A stretch of 64,000 bases of DNA. It comes from DATCRE01 sp964235605 (GTDB lineage: Bacteria; Bacteroidota; Bacteroidia; Cytophagales; Cyclobacteriaceae). A program made the translations under genes and the position numbers. The stretch is from contig CAXSCR010000007.1 in assembly GCA_964235605.1 (NCBI GenBank), forward strand, positions 57,789 to 121,788, given 5' to 3'. Shown in pieces: positions 25,825 through 33,980 of this stretch (position 1 is its first letter; each line of letters starts with the position of its first letter). The notes under the pieces were generated by a model, which was not told the origin of the DNA, did no database searches, and saw nothing but the letters and a program-made list of their open reading frames with translations.

Positions 25825-26805
25825 ATGGCAAATAATCTTATTTTGTTATTACTAGTAGCAGTAGGGATAGTCTTTTTCTTCCTCTTCTTATACTTTATCC
25901 CGGTAGGACTTTGGATCACCGCTGTTTTCGCAAATGTAAAAGTCACAATAGGTGAGCTTTTCGGAATGCGTATACGTAAAGTTCCACCTGGTATTATTGT
26001 TAACTCTTTAATAACAGCAACGAAGGCTGGCCTCAACGTCACTACGCGTGAACTTGAAACACATTACCTCGCCGGTGGAGATGTGCCTAATGTAATTCGC
26101 GCATTGATCTCTGCTGATAAGGCAAATATTAAATTAGATTTCAAGCAAGCTACTGCCATTAATCTTGCTGGCCGCGATGTGTTTCAAGCGGTTCAGATTT
26201 CGGTTAATCCTAAAGTTATTACTACACCTAAAGTTGCCGGCGTGGCCTCTGACGGAATTCAATTGATTGCTGTTGCCCGTGTTACTGTTCGTGCTAACAT
26301 AGCACAGTTGGTTGGAGGTGCAGGCGAAGATACCATTCTTGCCCGTGTTGGGGAAGGTATAGTTTCATCAATAGGTTCAGCTAAGTCGCACAAAGAAGTA
26401 CTTGAAAGTCCTGATAAAATTTCTAAACTGGTTTTATCAAGAGGTCTTGATGCTGGTACTGCTTTCGAAATTCTTTCTATAGATATAGCTGATGTTGATG
26501 TAGGTGCTAACATAGGTGCTAAACTTCAAATTGATCAAGCTACAGCCGATTTAAAAGTAGCTGAAGCTAAAGCTGAAGAGCGAAGAGCAATGGCTGTTGC
26601 GTTAGATCAAGAAATGAAAGCGAAAGCTACTGAAGCACGTGCCAATGTAATTCAAGCCGAAGCAGAAATTCCTAAGGCCATGGCACAGGCATTTATCAGT
26701 GGAAATCTAGGGATCATGGATTACTACAAAATGCAAAATGTTCAAGCTGATACCGATATGCGTCAATCCATTTCAGGTTCTGGAAAAGGAACTAATAATC
26801 CGTAA
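25825..26805 (+). CDS. floA: flotillin-like protein FloA (UPF0365)
   Basis: FloA (326 aa) is a membrane-bound scaffold of flotillin type. A hydrophobic hairpin occupies residues 3-33 (LILLLLVAVGIVFFFLFLYF). An SPFH-type domain with GMRIRKVPPGIIVNSLITATKAGLNV follows, and then a helical coiled-coil part rich in Ala/Glu (ATADLKVAEAKAEERRAMAVALDQEMKAK) that drives oligomerisation. It would cluster membrane proteins and affect fluidity. It is cotranscribed with the nfeD-like gene. Length and motifs match the UPF0365 family. Confidence 0.93.
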   Translation: MANNLILLLLVAVGIVFFFLFLYFIPVGLWITAVFANVKVTIGELFGMRIRKVPPGIIVNSLITATKAGLNVTTRELETHYLAGGDVPNVIRALISADKANIKLDFKQATAINLAGRDVFQAVQISVNPKVITTPKVAGVASDGIQLIAVARVTVRANIAQLVGGAGEDTILARVGEGIVSSIGSAKSHKEVLESPDKISKLVLSRGLDAGTAFEILSIDIADVDVGANIGAKLQIDQATADLKVAEAKAEERRAMAVALDQEMKAKATEARANVIQAEAEIPKAMAQAFISGNLGIMDYYKMQNVQADTDMRQSISGSGKGTNNP

Positions 26806-26922
26806 AGGTTGAGGTTTCAGGTCAGGGTTTCAGGTTCAAAGTTCAAGGTTTAAAGTTCTGGGTTTCAGGTTCTGGGTTGGTGCATTAGCACGTTTGTAAC
26901 CTTGAACTTGAAACCTGGAATT
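26806..26922. repeat. heptad tract with inverted partner
   Basis: Directly after the floA stop about ten degenerate 7-nt units (GGTTTCA, GGTTCAA, AGTTCAA, GGTTTAA, AGTTCTG) run to about 26880. After a short spacer the complementary strand carries GGTTTCA AGTTCAA GGTTA at 26897-26917. The two tracts can pair into a long imperfect hairpin between convergent floA and the LeuA/CimA-type gene. Confidence 0.8.
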
Positions 26923-26930
26923 CAATCTAC

Positions 26931-28469
26931 TCATCTACTTTTTTCTTCAAGGATATTTAACATTTTTAATGTAGCTGTAATTGCAGCAGCTTGCTGATCA
27001 GACTCGAAGCCGCGTGTTTTAAACTGCCGGGCATCCAATCCCCAGGTAATAATGGTTTCAACAAATGCATCCGTACGACCTCCTGGCGGGATTGATATCT
27101 TATAATTAACAAGTTGTGGCAGCTTCTTACCAAGCTGATCGTATATAGATTTTAACGCCTTCATGAAAGCATCATACTGACCATCGCCTGTAGAGGTTGC
27201 TTCATATACTTGACCCTCTATTTCAATACTCAGTGTTGATACTGGCTTTAAATTATAAACATGACTGGAGTAATAATTCCTGATTTTAATCTTCTCTTGA
27301 AGCAATTCACGACCTAATACATCAGAAATAATATAGGGTAAATCTTCTGTTGAAATGTTTTCCTTCTTATCACCCAGCTCCACCACACGTTGGGTAACTT
27401 TTCTTAAAGCTTCAGGTTCTAGCTCTATGCCTAGCTCTTCAAGATTCTTCTTGATGCTTGCATTGCCGGAAGTTTTGCCCAGCGCATACTTACGTGTACG
27501 GCCGAAACGCTCTGGCATGAGTTCGTTATGATACAGATTACCTTTATTGTCGCCATCGGCGTGGACTCCACAAGTCTGCGTGAATACATGTTCGCCGATT
27601 ACTGGTTTATTATTGGGCACGCTAATGCCCGAGAAAACTTCAACAAGCTTACTTACATTAAAAAGCATAGTCTCATCAACTGAGAAGTCCACTTTCAAAT
27701 GATCTTTTAATAAAGCTACTACACTACTAAGGGGTGTATTGCCTGCCCGTTCACCTAATCCATTCACTGTAACATGTAGACCAGAGGCACCCGCCTTTAC
27801 GCCTGCAAAACAGTTCGCTACAGAAAGATCATAATCGTTATGGGCATGTAGATCAAACTTCTTTTCTGGAAATTTGTTAACCATTTGTTTTACATAATCA
27901 AATGTCTCATCTGGATTTAATACCCCAAGTGTATCTGGGAGCATGAATCTTTCAATAGTCTCGTTCTTCAGTGCATCTACGAGAAAGAATACATAGTCAG
28001 GAGAATTACGCATTCCATTGGACCAGTCTTCGAAATACACATTTACCTTAATGCCAAGTTTAGTAGCATAAGCAAGGGCTTTTTTAATGTCAGCCACGTG
28101 CTCTTCCGGTGTTTTTCTGAGCTGTGTTTGAACGTGTTTTAATGATCCTTTGCAAAGGAGATTTATCACCTTTCCTCCCGCCTTATGAATCCAATCAAGA
28201 GACTTATTATCATCAACAAAACCAAGAATTTCAATTTTTTCTAGGAAATCATTATCCCTGGCCCATTTTACGATCTTGCTTGCCGCATCAAATTCACCAT
28301 CAGAAATGCGTGCTGAAGCGACTTCGATTCGGTCTACCTTTACCTCCTCCAATAACATTTTAGCAATATTCAGCTTCTCAGATGCCGTATATGACACACC
28401 CGATGTCTGTTCCCCATCTCTCAGGGTGGTATCCATTATTTCTATATACATATATGGCGCGCTGCTCAT
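26931..28469 (-). CDS. LeuA/CimA-family 2-acylmalate synthase
   Basis: A 512-residue DRE-TIM metallolyase of the isopropylmalate/citramalate/homocitrate synthase group, which condenses acetyl-CoA with a 2-oxoacid. Visible motifs are DTTLRDGEQTSGV (residues 12-24), FDLHAHNDYDLSVAN (metal-binding HxH), VNGLGERAGNTPLSSV, and GEHVFTQTCGVHADGD. The C-terminal 120 residues (SIEIEGQVYEATSTGDGQYDAFMKALKSI) form the LeuA allosteric domain. It is not near other leucine genes. The TSGVSY variant of the first motif differs from classical LeuA, so citramalate synthase, feeding isoleucine synthesis, is a plausible alternative. Confidence 0.8.
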   Translation of the reverse strand: MSSAPYMYIEIMDTTLRDGEQTSGVSYTASEKLNIAKMLLEEVKVDRIEVASARISDGEFDAASKIVKWARDNDFLEKIEILGFVDDNKSLDWIHKAGGKVINLLCKGSLKHVQTQLRKTPEEHVADIKKALAYATKLGIKVNVYFEDWSNGMRNSPDYVFFLVDALKNETIERFMLPDTLGVLNPDETFDYVKQMVNKFPEKKFDLHAHNDYDLSVANCFAGVKAGASGLHVTVNGLGERAGNTPLSSVVALLKDHLKVDFSVDETMLFNVSKLVEVFSGISVPNNKPVIGEHVFTQTCGVHADGDNKGNLYHNELMPERFGRTRKYALGKTSGNASIKKNLEELGIELEPEALRKVTQRVVELGDKKENISTEDLPYIISDVLGRELLQEKIKIRNYYSSHVYNLKPVSTLSIEIEGQVYEATSTGDGQYDAFMKALKSIYDQLGKKLPQLVNYKISIPPGGRTDAFVETIITWGLDARQFKTRGFESDQQAAAITATLKMLNILEEKSR

Positions 28470-28506
28470 TAAACCTGCTCAGGATGCAGAGCGCGAAAGC
28501 AGGGCG

Positions 28507-28514
28507 CAAATTTA
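28507..28514 (-). promoter_or_regulatory. putative -7 element of the acylmalate synthase gene
   Basis: The minus strand reads TAAATTTG, matching TAnnTTTG, 37 nt before the ATG at 28469. No -33 TTG was found. Confidence 0.3.
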
Positions 28515-28585
28515 TAAAATTATGACGAAGTGTAATCTGTTTAGAAATTTGAAAGAGACTAAAAAGCGCTATTGGCAGTAATAGC

Positions 28586-29884
28586 TTATTTACTGTTCAT
28601 AATTTCCTCAATTTCCTCTGCTTCGATTGGAATATTCCGCATTAGATCAAACAAGCCGTTTTTTTCAATTAAAACGTTGTTTTCTATTCTAATACCCAAA
28701 GACTCTTCCTTAATATAAATTCCGGGCTCGACAGTCCATACCTGGTCAACCTGCATCTTATGATACATGTTGCCTACATCGTGTACGTCTAAGCCAAGTT
28801 GGTGGCCCGTACCGTGCATGAAATATTTCATGAAAAGAGGTTTCTCTTTGGGTTGATTCTTTGCGTCTGTCTTATCAATGAGTTTTAGTTTGATTAGCTC
28901 TTGCTCCATAATTTTTTGCACTTCTTTGTGGTACTCAAAATAATAGACGCCGGGTTCTATCATTTTCATGGCTTCTTGGTGTACATGAAGCACAGCCTTA
29001 TAAACGTCTTTTTGTCGTTGAGAGAATTTTCCATTAACCGGAATGGAACGCGTCATGTCAGCATTATAGTTGGCATATTCGGCACCCACATCCAATAAAA
29101 GTATATCGCCATCTTTACAGGTTTTGTTGTTTTCAATGTAATGCAATACGCAAGAGTTAGAACCCGTCGCAATGATGGGTTCATAGGCAAAACCTTTTGA
29201 ACCATTTCGAATAAATTCATGCGCGAACTCAGCTTCAATTTCAAATTCTTTTACGCCAGGCTTCACAAATTTAAGCACCCGTTTAAAAGCTGAGCTGGTT
29301 ATATCGCAAGCCTTTTGCATCAACTCAATTTCACGCTTTGATTTAACGGTTCGTAGTTCATGCATAATAGGTGCAAGCCTTTCATATCTATGGATAGGAT
29401 ACTTTTGCATGCACCATTTTACAAATCTATTTTCACGTGTTTCAAGAATAACCTCAGCTCGATAGTGATCGTTGGTATTAAGATATACATGCTGTACATC
29501 ACCCATTAACATAAGCATGTTAAAGATTCTTTGAAATTCTGACAACCATAGTACAGTTTCAATACCGGTGGCCTCACGCGCTTCATCTTTGGTAAGTTTA
29601 TAGCCTTCCCACGTTGCAATAAGATCATTGGTCTCGCGAAGGAAAAGTATCTCTCTATATTTGTTATCGGGAAAATTAGGACAGACAACTAAAATTGTTT
29701 CCTCTTGGTCTACTCCAGATAAGTAAAACAAATCGCTGTTTTGCCTGAAGCGCATAGTTCCGTCAGAGTTGGTTGGCATTATATCATTGGCATTAACTAC
29801 GGCAATAGAATTATTTTTTAACTCCTTTACCAGTCTTTTTCGATTTGATATAAACAGATCCTTTCCAATAGCTTCGTATCTCAT
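28586..29884 (-). CDS. Xaa-Pro aminopeptidase (M24B)
   Basis: A 432-residue cytoplasmic metallopeptidase that removes an N-terminal residue preceding proline. The N-terminal creatinase-like domain starts MRYEAIGKDLF. The catalytic pita-bread domain has the metal ligands in LLLDVGAEYANYNADMTRS (two Asp), MHGTGHQLGLDVHD (His), TVEPGIYI (Glu) and IRIENNVLI (Glu), all intact. The ATG at 29884 starts the N-terminal domain; an upstream TTG extension looks unnatural. Neighbours give no functional hint. Confidence 0.9.
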   Translation of the reverse strand: MRYEAIGKDLFISNRKRLVKELKNNSIAVVNANDIMPTNSDGTMRFRQNSDLFYLSGVDQEETILVVCPNFPDNKYREILFLRETNDLIATWEGYKLTKDEAREATGIETVLWLSEFQRIFNMLMLMGDVQHVYLNTNDHYRAEVILETRENRFVKWCMQKYPIHRYERLAPIMHELRTVKSKREIELMQKACDITSSAFKRVLKFVKPGVKEFEIEAEFAHEFIRNGSKGFAYEPIIATGSNSCVLHYIENNKTCKDGDILLLDVGAEYANYNADMTRSIPVNGKFSQRQKDVYKAVLHVHQEAMKMIEPGVYYFEYHKEVQKIMEQELIKLKLIDKTDAKNQPKEKPLFMKYFMHGTGHQLGLDVHDVGNMYHKMQVDQVWTVEPGIYIKEESLGIRIENNVLIEKNGLFDLMRNIPIEAEEIEEIMNSK

Positions 29885-30187
29885 AATGCATTCATAATTA
29901 ATCGCAACCTGATTATAATTAGAGGCGCATTGCAATTTAAAATAAAACTAGGAAGCTATCCTAGATAGAAAATTTTGGTGTGAAGATTATTCCGTTAAAG
30001 GTTTTTGTTTTCAACTTGTTTTTGATACTCGTTTGAATTTTTTAGCTCCAAGGCTTTAATTAGTAACCCCAGATTTAAGATATCCGATCGGGTTTATCTC
30101 AATATTACAGCGTTGCAGTTTTATAAAAACAAAAAAAAATGTGCGATTAGCAAAGTAATGACAGCCATCTACACTAAATGGATTACT

Positions 30188-30658
30188 TTATTTTTGTTTA
30201 TCAATCGCCCTATTTACTTCATCTGTAGATACATAATTGATAAGTATGAATGTTACTAACAGGCCAGAAAAAACTCCTTCAAGCGCAACAATAAACGCAG
30301 CAATGTAGGGATTCAAATAGCGACCCATTGGATCGTTCTGAACGATAGATTGCATAAGGTCGGTATCTAATTTCATGTAAATAAATAAAAATAATGCAAA
30401 GACAAATGAACCAATAGCACCTGTGGCAACGCCGGTTACCAATGCCCTGAAGTAGTTCAAGTTTTCTTGATGTGATTGTCTGAATTTTTTCAGGGCGAAG
30501 TAGACGCCAGTAATAAGTATAACGACATTGACCAGGCGCAATTCTACGTTGTGTCCATAACCTGCAAATTTCATAATAAGGAAAAATAAAATAAGTGCAG
30601 CAGCAATGCGAAGACCATAGTTTTCGGGAATTCGATTTGGGTTTGTAAGAAGGCTCAT
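30188..30658 (-). CDS. DUF4199 family membrane protein
   Basis: A 156-residue protein with four membrane helices (about 15-30, 40-57, 73-95 and 122-147) and a conserved-looking FRALVTGVATGAIGSFVFALF segment, as in DUF4199 proteins common in Bacteroidota. These are often encoded beside glycosyltransferases, but here it is alone, 139 nt downstream of a histidine kinase gene on the same strand. Function is unknown. It has an ATG start. In the 252 nt downstream (29936-30187) I see no gene. Confidence 0.75.
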   Translation of the reverse strand: MSLLTNPNRIPENYGLRIAAALILFFLIMKFAGYGHNVELRLVNVVILITGVYFALKKFRQSHQENLNYFRALVTGVATGAIGSFVFALFLFIYMKLDTDLMQSIVQNDPMGRYLNPYIAAFIVALEGVFSGLLVTFILINYVSTDEVNRAIDKQK

Positions 30659-30797
30659 GAAGTGAATAGATTGTTTGTCACGTAATTTTTGAATTTTTTA
30701 CGACAACTTCAAGGATTTCCTTTAGTAAGATTTTACTATATTAGGCTTGAATCACATTCTATCTAAGAGGAGATGCCTAAGAGTTGACACATTTAAA

Positions 30798-32081
30798 TTA
30801 CTCTGCAGTAGGAAAAGCAACAAAAAAGCTAGCGCCATTACCCGCTTCACTCTCACACCAAATTTCGCCTTTCATGGCTTCAACGAATTTTTTTACAATA
30901 GATAATCCTAACCCAGTTGAAGTCTCATTGCCAGTTGGCACTGCACTTAGTTTTTGATATTTACCAAACAACTTGGTTTTATCATCGGCGGTTAATCCAG
31001 GTCCTTCATCTTTTATTTCACCGATAACTTTACCGCCAGATTGAAAAAGGTTTATTGTAACCTTCTTATCAATAGGTGAGAATTTTATGGCGTTAGAAAT
31101 AAGATTCTCTAGAACCTGATCTACGTATCCCTTATCCACCGTTGCATATACGTTTGAAGAAATGGTTCTAAGAATTGAAATTCTCTTTTGGCTGGCCATT
31201 AATACATAGCGGTCAGCGATATTATTCATTATTTCAGTAAGGTCCGTTTTTTCAAGGACTAAATTTAGGTCCGTTGATTCGATTGCCTCTACATCTAGAA
31301 TTTTAGCAATCATATCTAACAACTTAGCAGCACTTTTCTCCATCATTTCAATATATCCCATCGTCTCTTCTGAAATGTTGGTTGTTGTCATCTTAAGAAT
31401 GATGAGCAGCCCCTTTATTTGATTCAAAGGACTTTTGAGATCATGTGCTACGATACCAATAAGATTGTTCTTTTCATTATTAAGACTAAGGAGTTTATCA
31501 TTTGTTTTTAAGATCTCCTCCTTTTGCTTTTCAACCTCCCTATTCATTTCAGTTATGGATTGATTAGCCTCGTATAAATAATCAGACTGATCTAAAACCG
31601 CTTCTTTTTGAAGTTCGAGTTCCCGGTTTTTCTCCAATATTTCCTCGTGAACAGCATTTAATTTTTCTGTTTGTTCAGCAATCATTTTTTGCTGATGCAT
31701 TAACTCTTTGTTCTTTATTGTTATCTCATCATATGCTTCTTCCAATTTATTCGAAACATGTAAGAGATCCATTTTCTTGTACTCCAGCAGATAATTATCG
31801 GAGGTAAGTGCTTCTTGCGTATGGGTTAGACTTTTAATTCTCTCGTCGAGGGTACTGGTACGCTTTTTAAGTTCGGCTTCGAAGCTTGGATATAATGTTT
31901 TAGCTTTTACTGTTAATGCCTCCAGAGACTTAATGACTTGTTCTTTTTCCCCTTTTATTGAAGTAACTAATTTTTCGTTCCCTGCCTTTTTAGCCTGAGC
32001 CTCGGCTTCTTGAATGAATTTAAGAACACTCTTATGGTGCTTTTTTATATCTCTCTTAAATTCTTCTTCAAATTTCTTCAT
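30798..32081 (-). CDS. soluble coiled-coil sensor histidine kinase
   Basis: A 427-residue kinase without membrane helices. Residues 1-205 are charged and mostly alpha-helical coiled coil (EAEAQAKKAGNEKLVTSIKGE and so on). The dimerisation/phosphoacceptor box IGIVAHDLKSPLNQIKG has His213. The HATPase domain follows with the N box LENLISNAIKFSP (N327), DEGPGL (G1, about 358) and STGLGLSIVKKF (G2, about 389). It therefore autophosphorylates and should act on an unlinked response regulator, since none is adjacent. A cytosolic signal sensed through the coiled coil is an inference. Confidence 0.88.
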   Translation of the reverse strand: MKKFEEEFKRDIKKHHKSVLKFIQEAEAQAKKAGNEKLVTSIKGEKEQVIKSLEALTVKAKTLYPSFEAELKKRTSTLDERIKSLTHTQEALTSDNYLLEYKKMDLLHVSNKLEEAYDEITIKNKELMHQQKMIAEQTEKLNAVHEEILEKNRELELQKEAVLDQSDYLYEANQSITEMNREVEKQKEEILKTNDKLLSLNNEKNNLIGIVAHDLKSPLNQIKGLLIILKMTTTNISEETMGYIEMMEKSAAKLLDMIAKILDVEAIESTDLNLVLEKTDLTEIMNNIADRYVLMASQKRISILRTISSNVYATVDKGYVDQVLENLISNAIKFSPIDKKVTINLFQSGGKVIGEIKDEGPGLTADDKTKLFGKYQKLSAVPTGNETSTGLGLSIVKKFVEAMKGEIWCESEAGNGASFFVAFPTAE

Positions 32082-32169
32082 TTTGAATAGCTATCCAAAG
32101 TCATTTTAACTTTTAAAGTTAATTGAAAGGTTCGGTTGAAGTAGAATTTACGAAAATTTTTCATTTAAT

Positions 32170-33138
32170 CTAGAGGCTTTCGTGTGTGCGCGTTTTAACA
32201 CGCTCTAGCTTCCATTGTTCTAGTTCTTCTTTATTTCTTTGCAATTCTTCTTCTGTTGGCTCGTATTCTATTAATTTTTTTAAATCTGGCTGCCCTGCAT
32301 CTATCCAGGCACTGTACCAAAAATCTCCAATCATTTTGATAGAAGCACGCATTTGTCTTTCTACCATACCTGATAACATTTTATGATAAGCCTGTGCGTA
32401 TTCCGTAGACTGAATTTTTATCGTTTGGTTGCCTTTTGCTTCAAAAGAAAATTTTCTATCGCCGGAGACTTCTGATAATTTTCTTTCTTGTAGCAGGACA
32501 GAATCAACCTCTTTATGGGAAGCGATGATAGCATTCCAAGCTGCCATTTGTGGATTAGATATATAATTTGCCTTACCCACAAAGAAGTCATAATTATCTG
32601 AAAATAATTCTGGTAGTCTTGATTCCCAGAAAGCATGAATCCCCTCCTGACCAGTTAGTTGACCATTATAATTCTCTGTAGTATGAAGCGGCACATGCGC
32701 ATCTGCAATATAGTGCCCCAGTTCAGCTGATATTTTTAATATTCTTCGCGGGTCTTTAAGCATAAACGCATCCTTCAACTGATAATAGGTGCTGTTAATA
32801 TGCCAAGGTAATATGCCGTAAGCCTTTAAAGTATCCTCCGTATATTGTTCTATTGCCTCCTTCCAAAGTCTGGGTACTTTATAACATGCGCTGTCACCAA
32901 AATGGTCGATGTCAATATAGTGTCTAGGAGCTTCTTCAGGTAAAGCAAAACGCCGACGGTCGGGATTAACAGATGCGTCTATTATATAAGATAGATTTTT
33001 TTTGTAGAATCCAATCATTTCCGTTGGGAGGGTGAAAACTGCCAACTTATTTATGCGTCTATGCGCGAAAAATCCCCAGAAACTGGCATTTAGTAGCAGA
33101 ATCATTAAAAGGACTACACTTACGAGGGGGTTTTTCAT
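32170..33138 (-). CDS. zinc-dependent phospholipase C-like exported protein
   Basis: A 322-residue exported protein with a signal peptide (VSVVLLMILLLNASFWG). The following HRRINKLAVF and ICY-like spread of His/Asp (HYIDIDHFGD, ISAELGHYIADAHVPLHTT, GIHAFWE) fit the three-zinc site of the phospholipase C/P1 nuclease fold (PF00882 type). It probably hydrolyses phosphodiester or phospholipid bonds outside the cytoplasm, but the substrate is unknown. The mature N-terminus has WGFFAHRRIN, where the W and H usually serve as metal ligands. It is an isolated gene, divergent from rpsT. Confidence 0.8.
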   Translation of the reverse strand: MKNPLVSVVLLMILLLNASFWGFFAHRRINKLAVFTLPTEMIGFYKKNLSYIIDASVNPDRRRFALPEEAPRHYIDIDHFGDSACYKVPRLWKEAIEQYTEDTLKAYGILPWHINSTYYQLKDAFMLKDPRRILKISAELGHYIADAHVPLHTTENYNGQLTGQEGIHAFWESRLPELFSDNYDFFVGKANYISNPQMAAWNAIIASHKEVDSVLLQERKLSEVSGDRKFSFEAKGNQTIKIQSTEYAQAYHKMLSGMVERQMRASIKMIGDFWYSAWIDAGQPDLKKLIEYEPTEEELQRNKEELEQWKLERVKTRTHESL

Positions 33139-33179
33139 GTTCTAAAGTAACGATTTTATTGGAAATTCGGGAGCAGGCT

Positions 33180-33209
33180 TTGTAAATCTCGTTAATCCCT
33201 GTACATTTG
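33180..33209 (+). promoter_or_regulatory. promoter of rpsT
   Basis: TTG (33180-33182), a 19-nt spacer and TACATTTG (33202-33209) match the Bacteroidota -33/-7 consensus with ideal spacing. The rpsT ATG follows 25 nt downstream of the -7 element. Confidence 0.65.
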
Positions 33210-33233
33210 CAGTCCTTATTTTTAGAAACAGAT

Positions 33234-33488
33234 ATGGCAAATCATAAGTCAGCAGAAAAGAGAATCAGGGCGAACGAAATAAAGCGCCTGCGAAACAAGT
33301 ATCAGCATAAAACTACGCGTACGGTTGTTAAGAGATTAAAAGCCACTACCGTTAAAACTGATGCTCAAGTTCTTCTAAAGGAAGTTGCATCTATGATTGA
33401 TAAATTAGCTAAGAAAAATGTTATCCACTGGAAAAAGGCCGCAAACCAAAAATCCAGACTGAGCAAGTTTGTCAATAAACTAGCATAA
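33234..33488 (+). CDS. rpsT: 30S ribosomal protein S20
   Basis: S20 (84 aa) binds 16S rRNA in the small subunit. The typical start MANHKSAEKRIRANEIKRLRN and the tail QKSRLSKFVNKLA are recognised. It is rich in Lys/Arg and helical, and the length is standard. The ATG at 33234 is used, since the longer upstream frame does not match S20. A strong promoter lies directly upstream and a hairpin terminator 27 nt after the stop. Confidence 0.96.
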   Translation: MANHKSAEKRIRANEIKRLRNKYQHKTTRTVVKRLKATTVKTDAQVLLKEVASMIDKLAKKNVIHWKKAANQKSRLSKFVNKLA

Positions 33489-33493
33489 TACTT

Positions 33494-33647
33494 ATTAGCC
33501 GTTAGCTATAAGTCAAGCCTGTACCAAAAGTATAGGCTTATTTTATTTATAGCTACCCCAAGCTTAGGGTACGTTAGGCTGTACAAGCAGGAAACTTAGG
33601 GAAAAAGCTTATAGCTTCTCGCTGCTAGCTTTGAGCTGCTAGCTCGA
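33494..33647. repeat. paired heptad tracts flanking the rpsT terminator
   Basis: The left tract (33494-33514) has units like TTAGCCG, TTAGCTA and TAAGTCA. The right tract (33606-33647) has GCTTATA, GCTTCTC, GCTGCTA and GCTTTGA units. They are partly complementary in inverted order. A hairpin with a T-rich tail sits between them. Confidence 0.65.
33515..33548 (+). terminator. rho-independent terminator of rpsT
   Basis: AAGCCT and TAC pair with GTA and AGGCTT around CAAAA (one mismatch per stem), followed by ATTTTATTT. It lies 26 nt after the rpsT stop. Confidence 0.7.
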
Positions 33648-33980
33648 TTTTTTTTTAATTTTTATGTAGGTGACTCACATGTCGGGCTCATAGTGGCATA
33701 ACGAATGAGTAAAAGCTGCAGATGACAATCATCGGTTGGAGCGAAATCCCTCCAGGGAAATCGGCTTGTGATATTGGAAGTTGAGCCAATCCAGTTTAAA
33801 AAGCATTATTAACTGGTTAGCGTTCCAGTGAAACAAACACCTTTCCTAAAAGATCATGAGTAGGAATTGTTTTTTTATATCAATAGATAGCAAAAGTGAC
33901 TCTTAATCAACTATTTTTTTAAAAAGCGATTTCCCCTAGCGTTAAACTTTCCTCGATCAGAAAACCCGTCTCAATTTATT
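33648..33980. other. non-coding stretch between rpsT and lipA
   Basis: This 333-nt convergent intergenic region has no coding frame. A few short palindromes are visible (GATGA/TCATC at 33721-33733; TCCC/GGGA near 33748-33760). It is more mixed in composition than the A+T-rich spacers elsewhere. I recognise no tRNA, known RNA or mobile element in it. Confidence 0.4.

Noticed and set aside
26806..26922. Heptad repeats as a CRISPR array
   Set aside because: Units are 7 nt and contiguous, with no 25-35-nt repeats separated by unique spacers and no cas genes in the window.
33648..33760. tRNA- or tmRNA-like segment near 33.7 kb
   Set aside because: No T-loop consensus or acceptor-stem pairing could be found, only short isolated palindromes.
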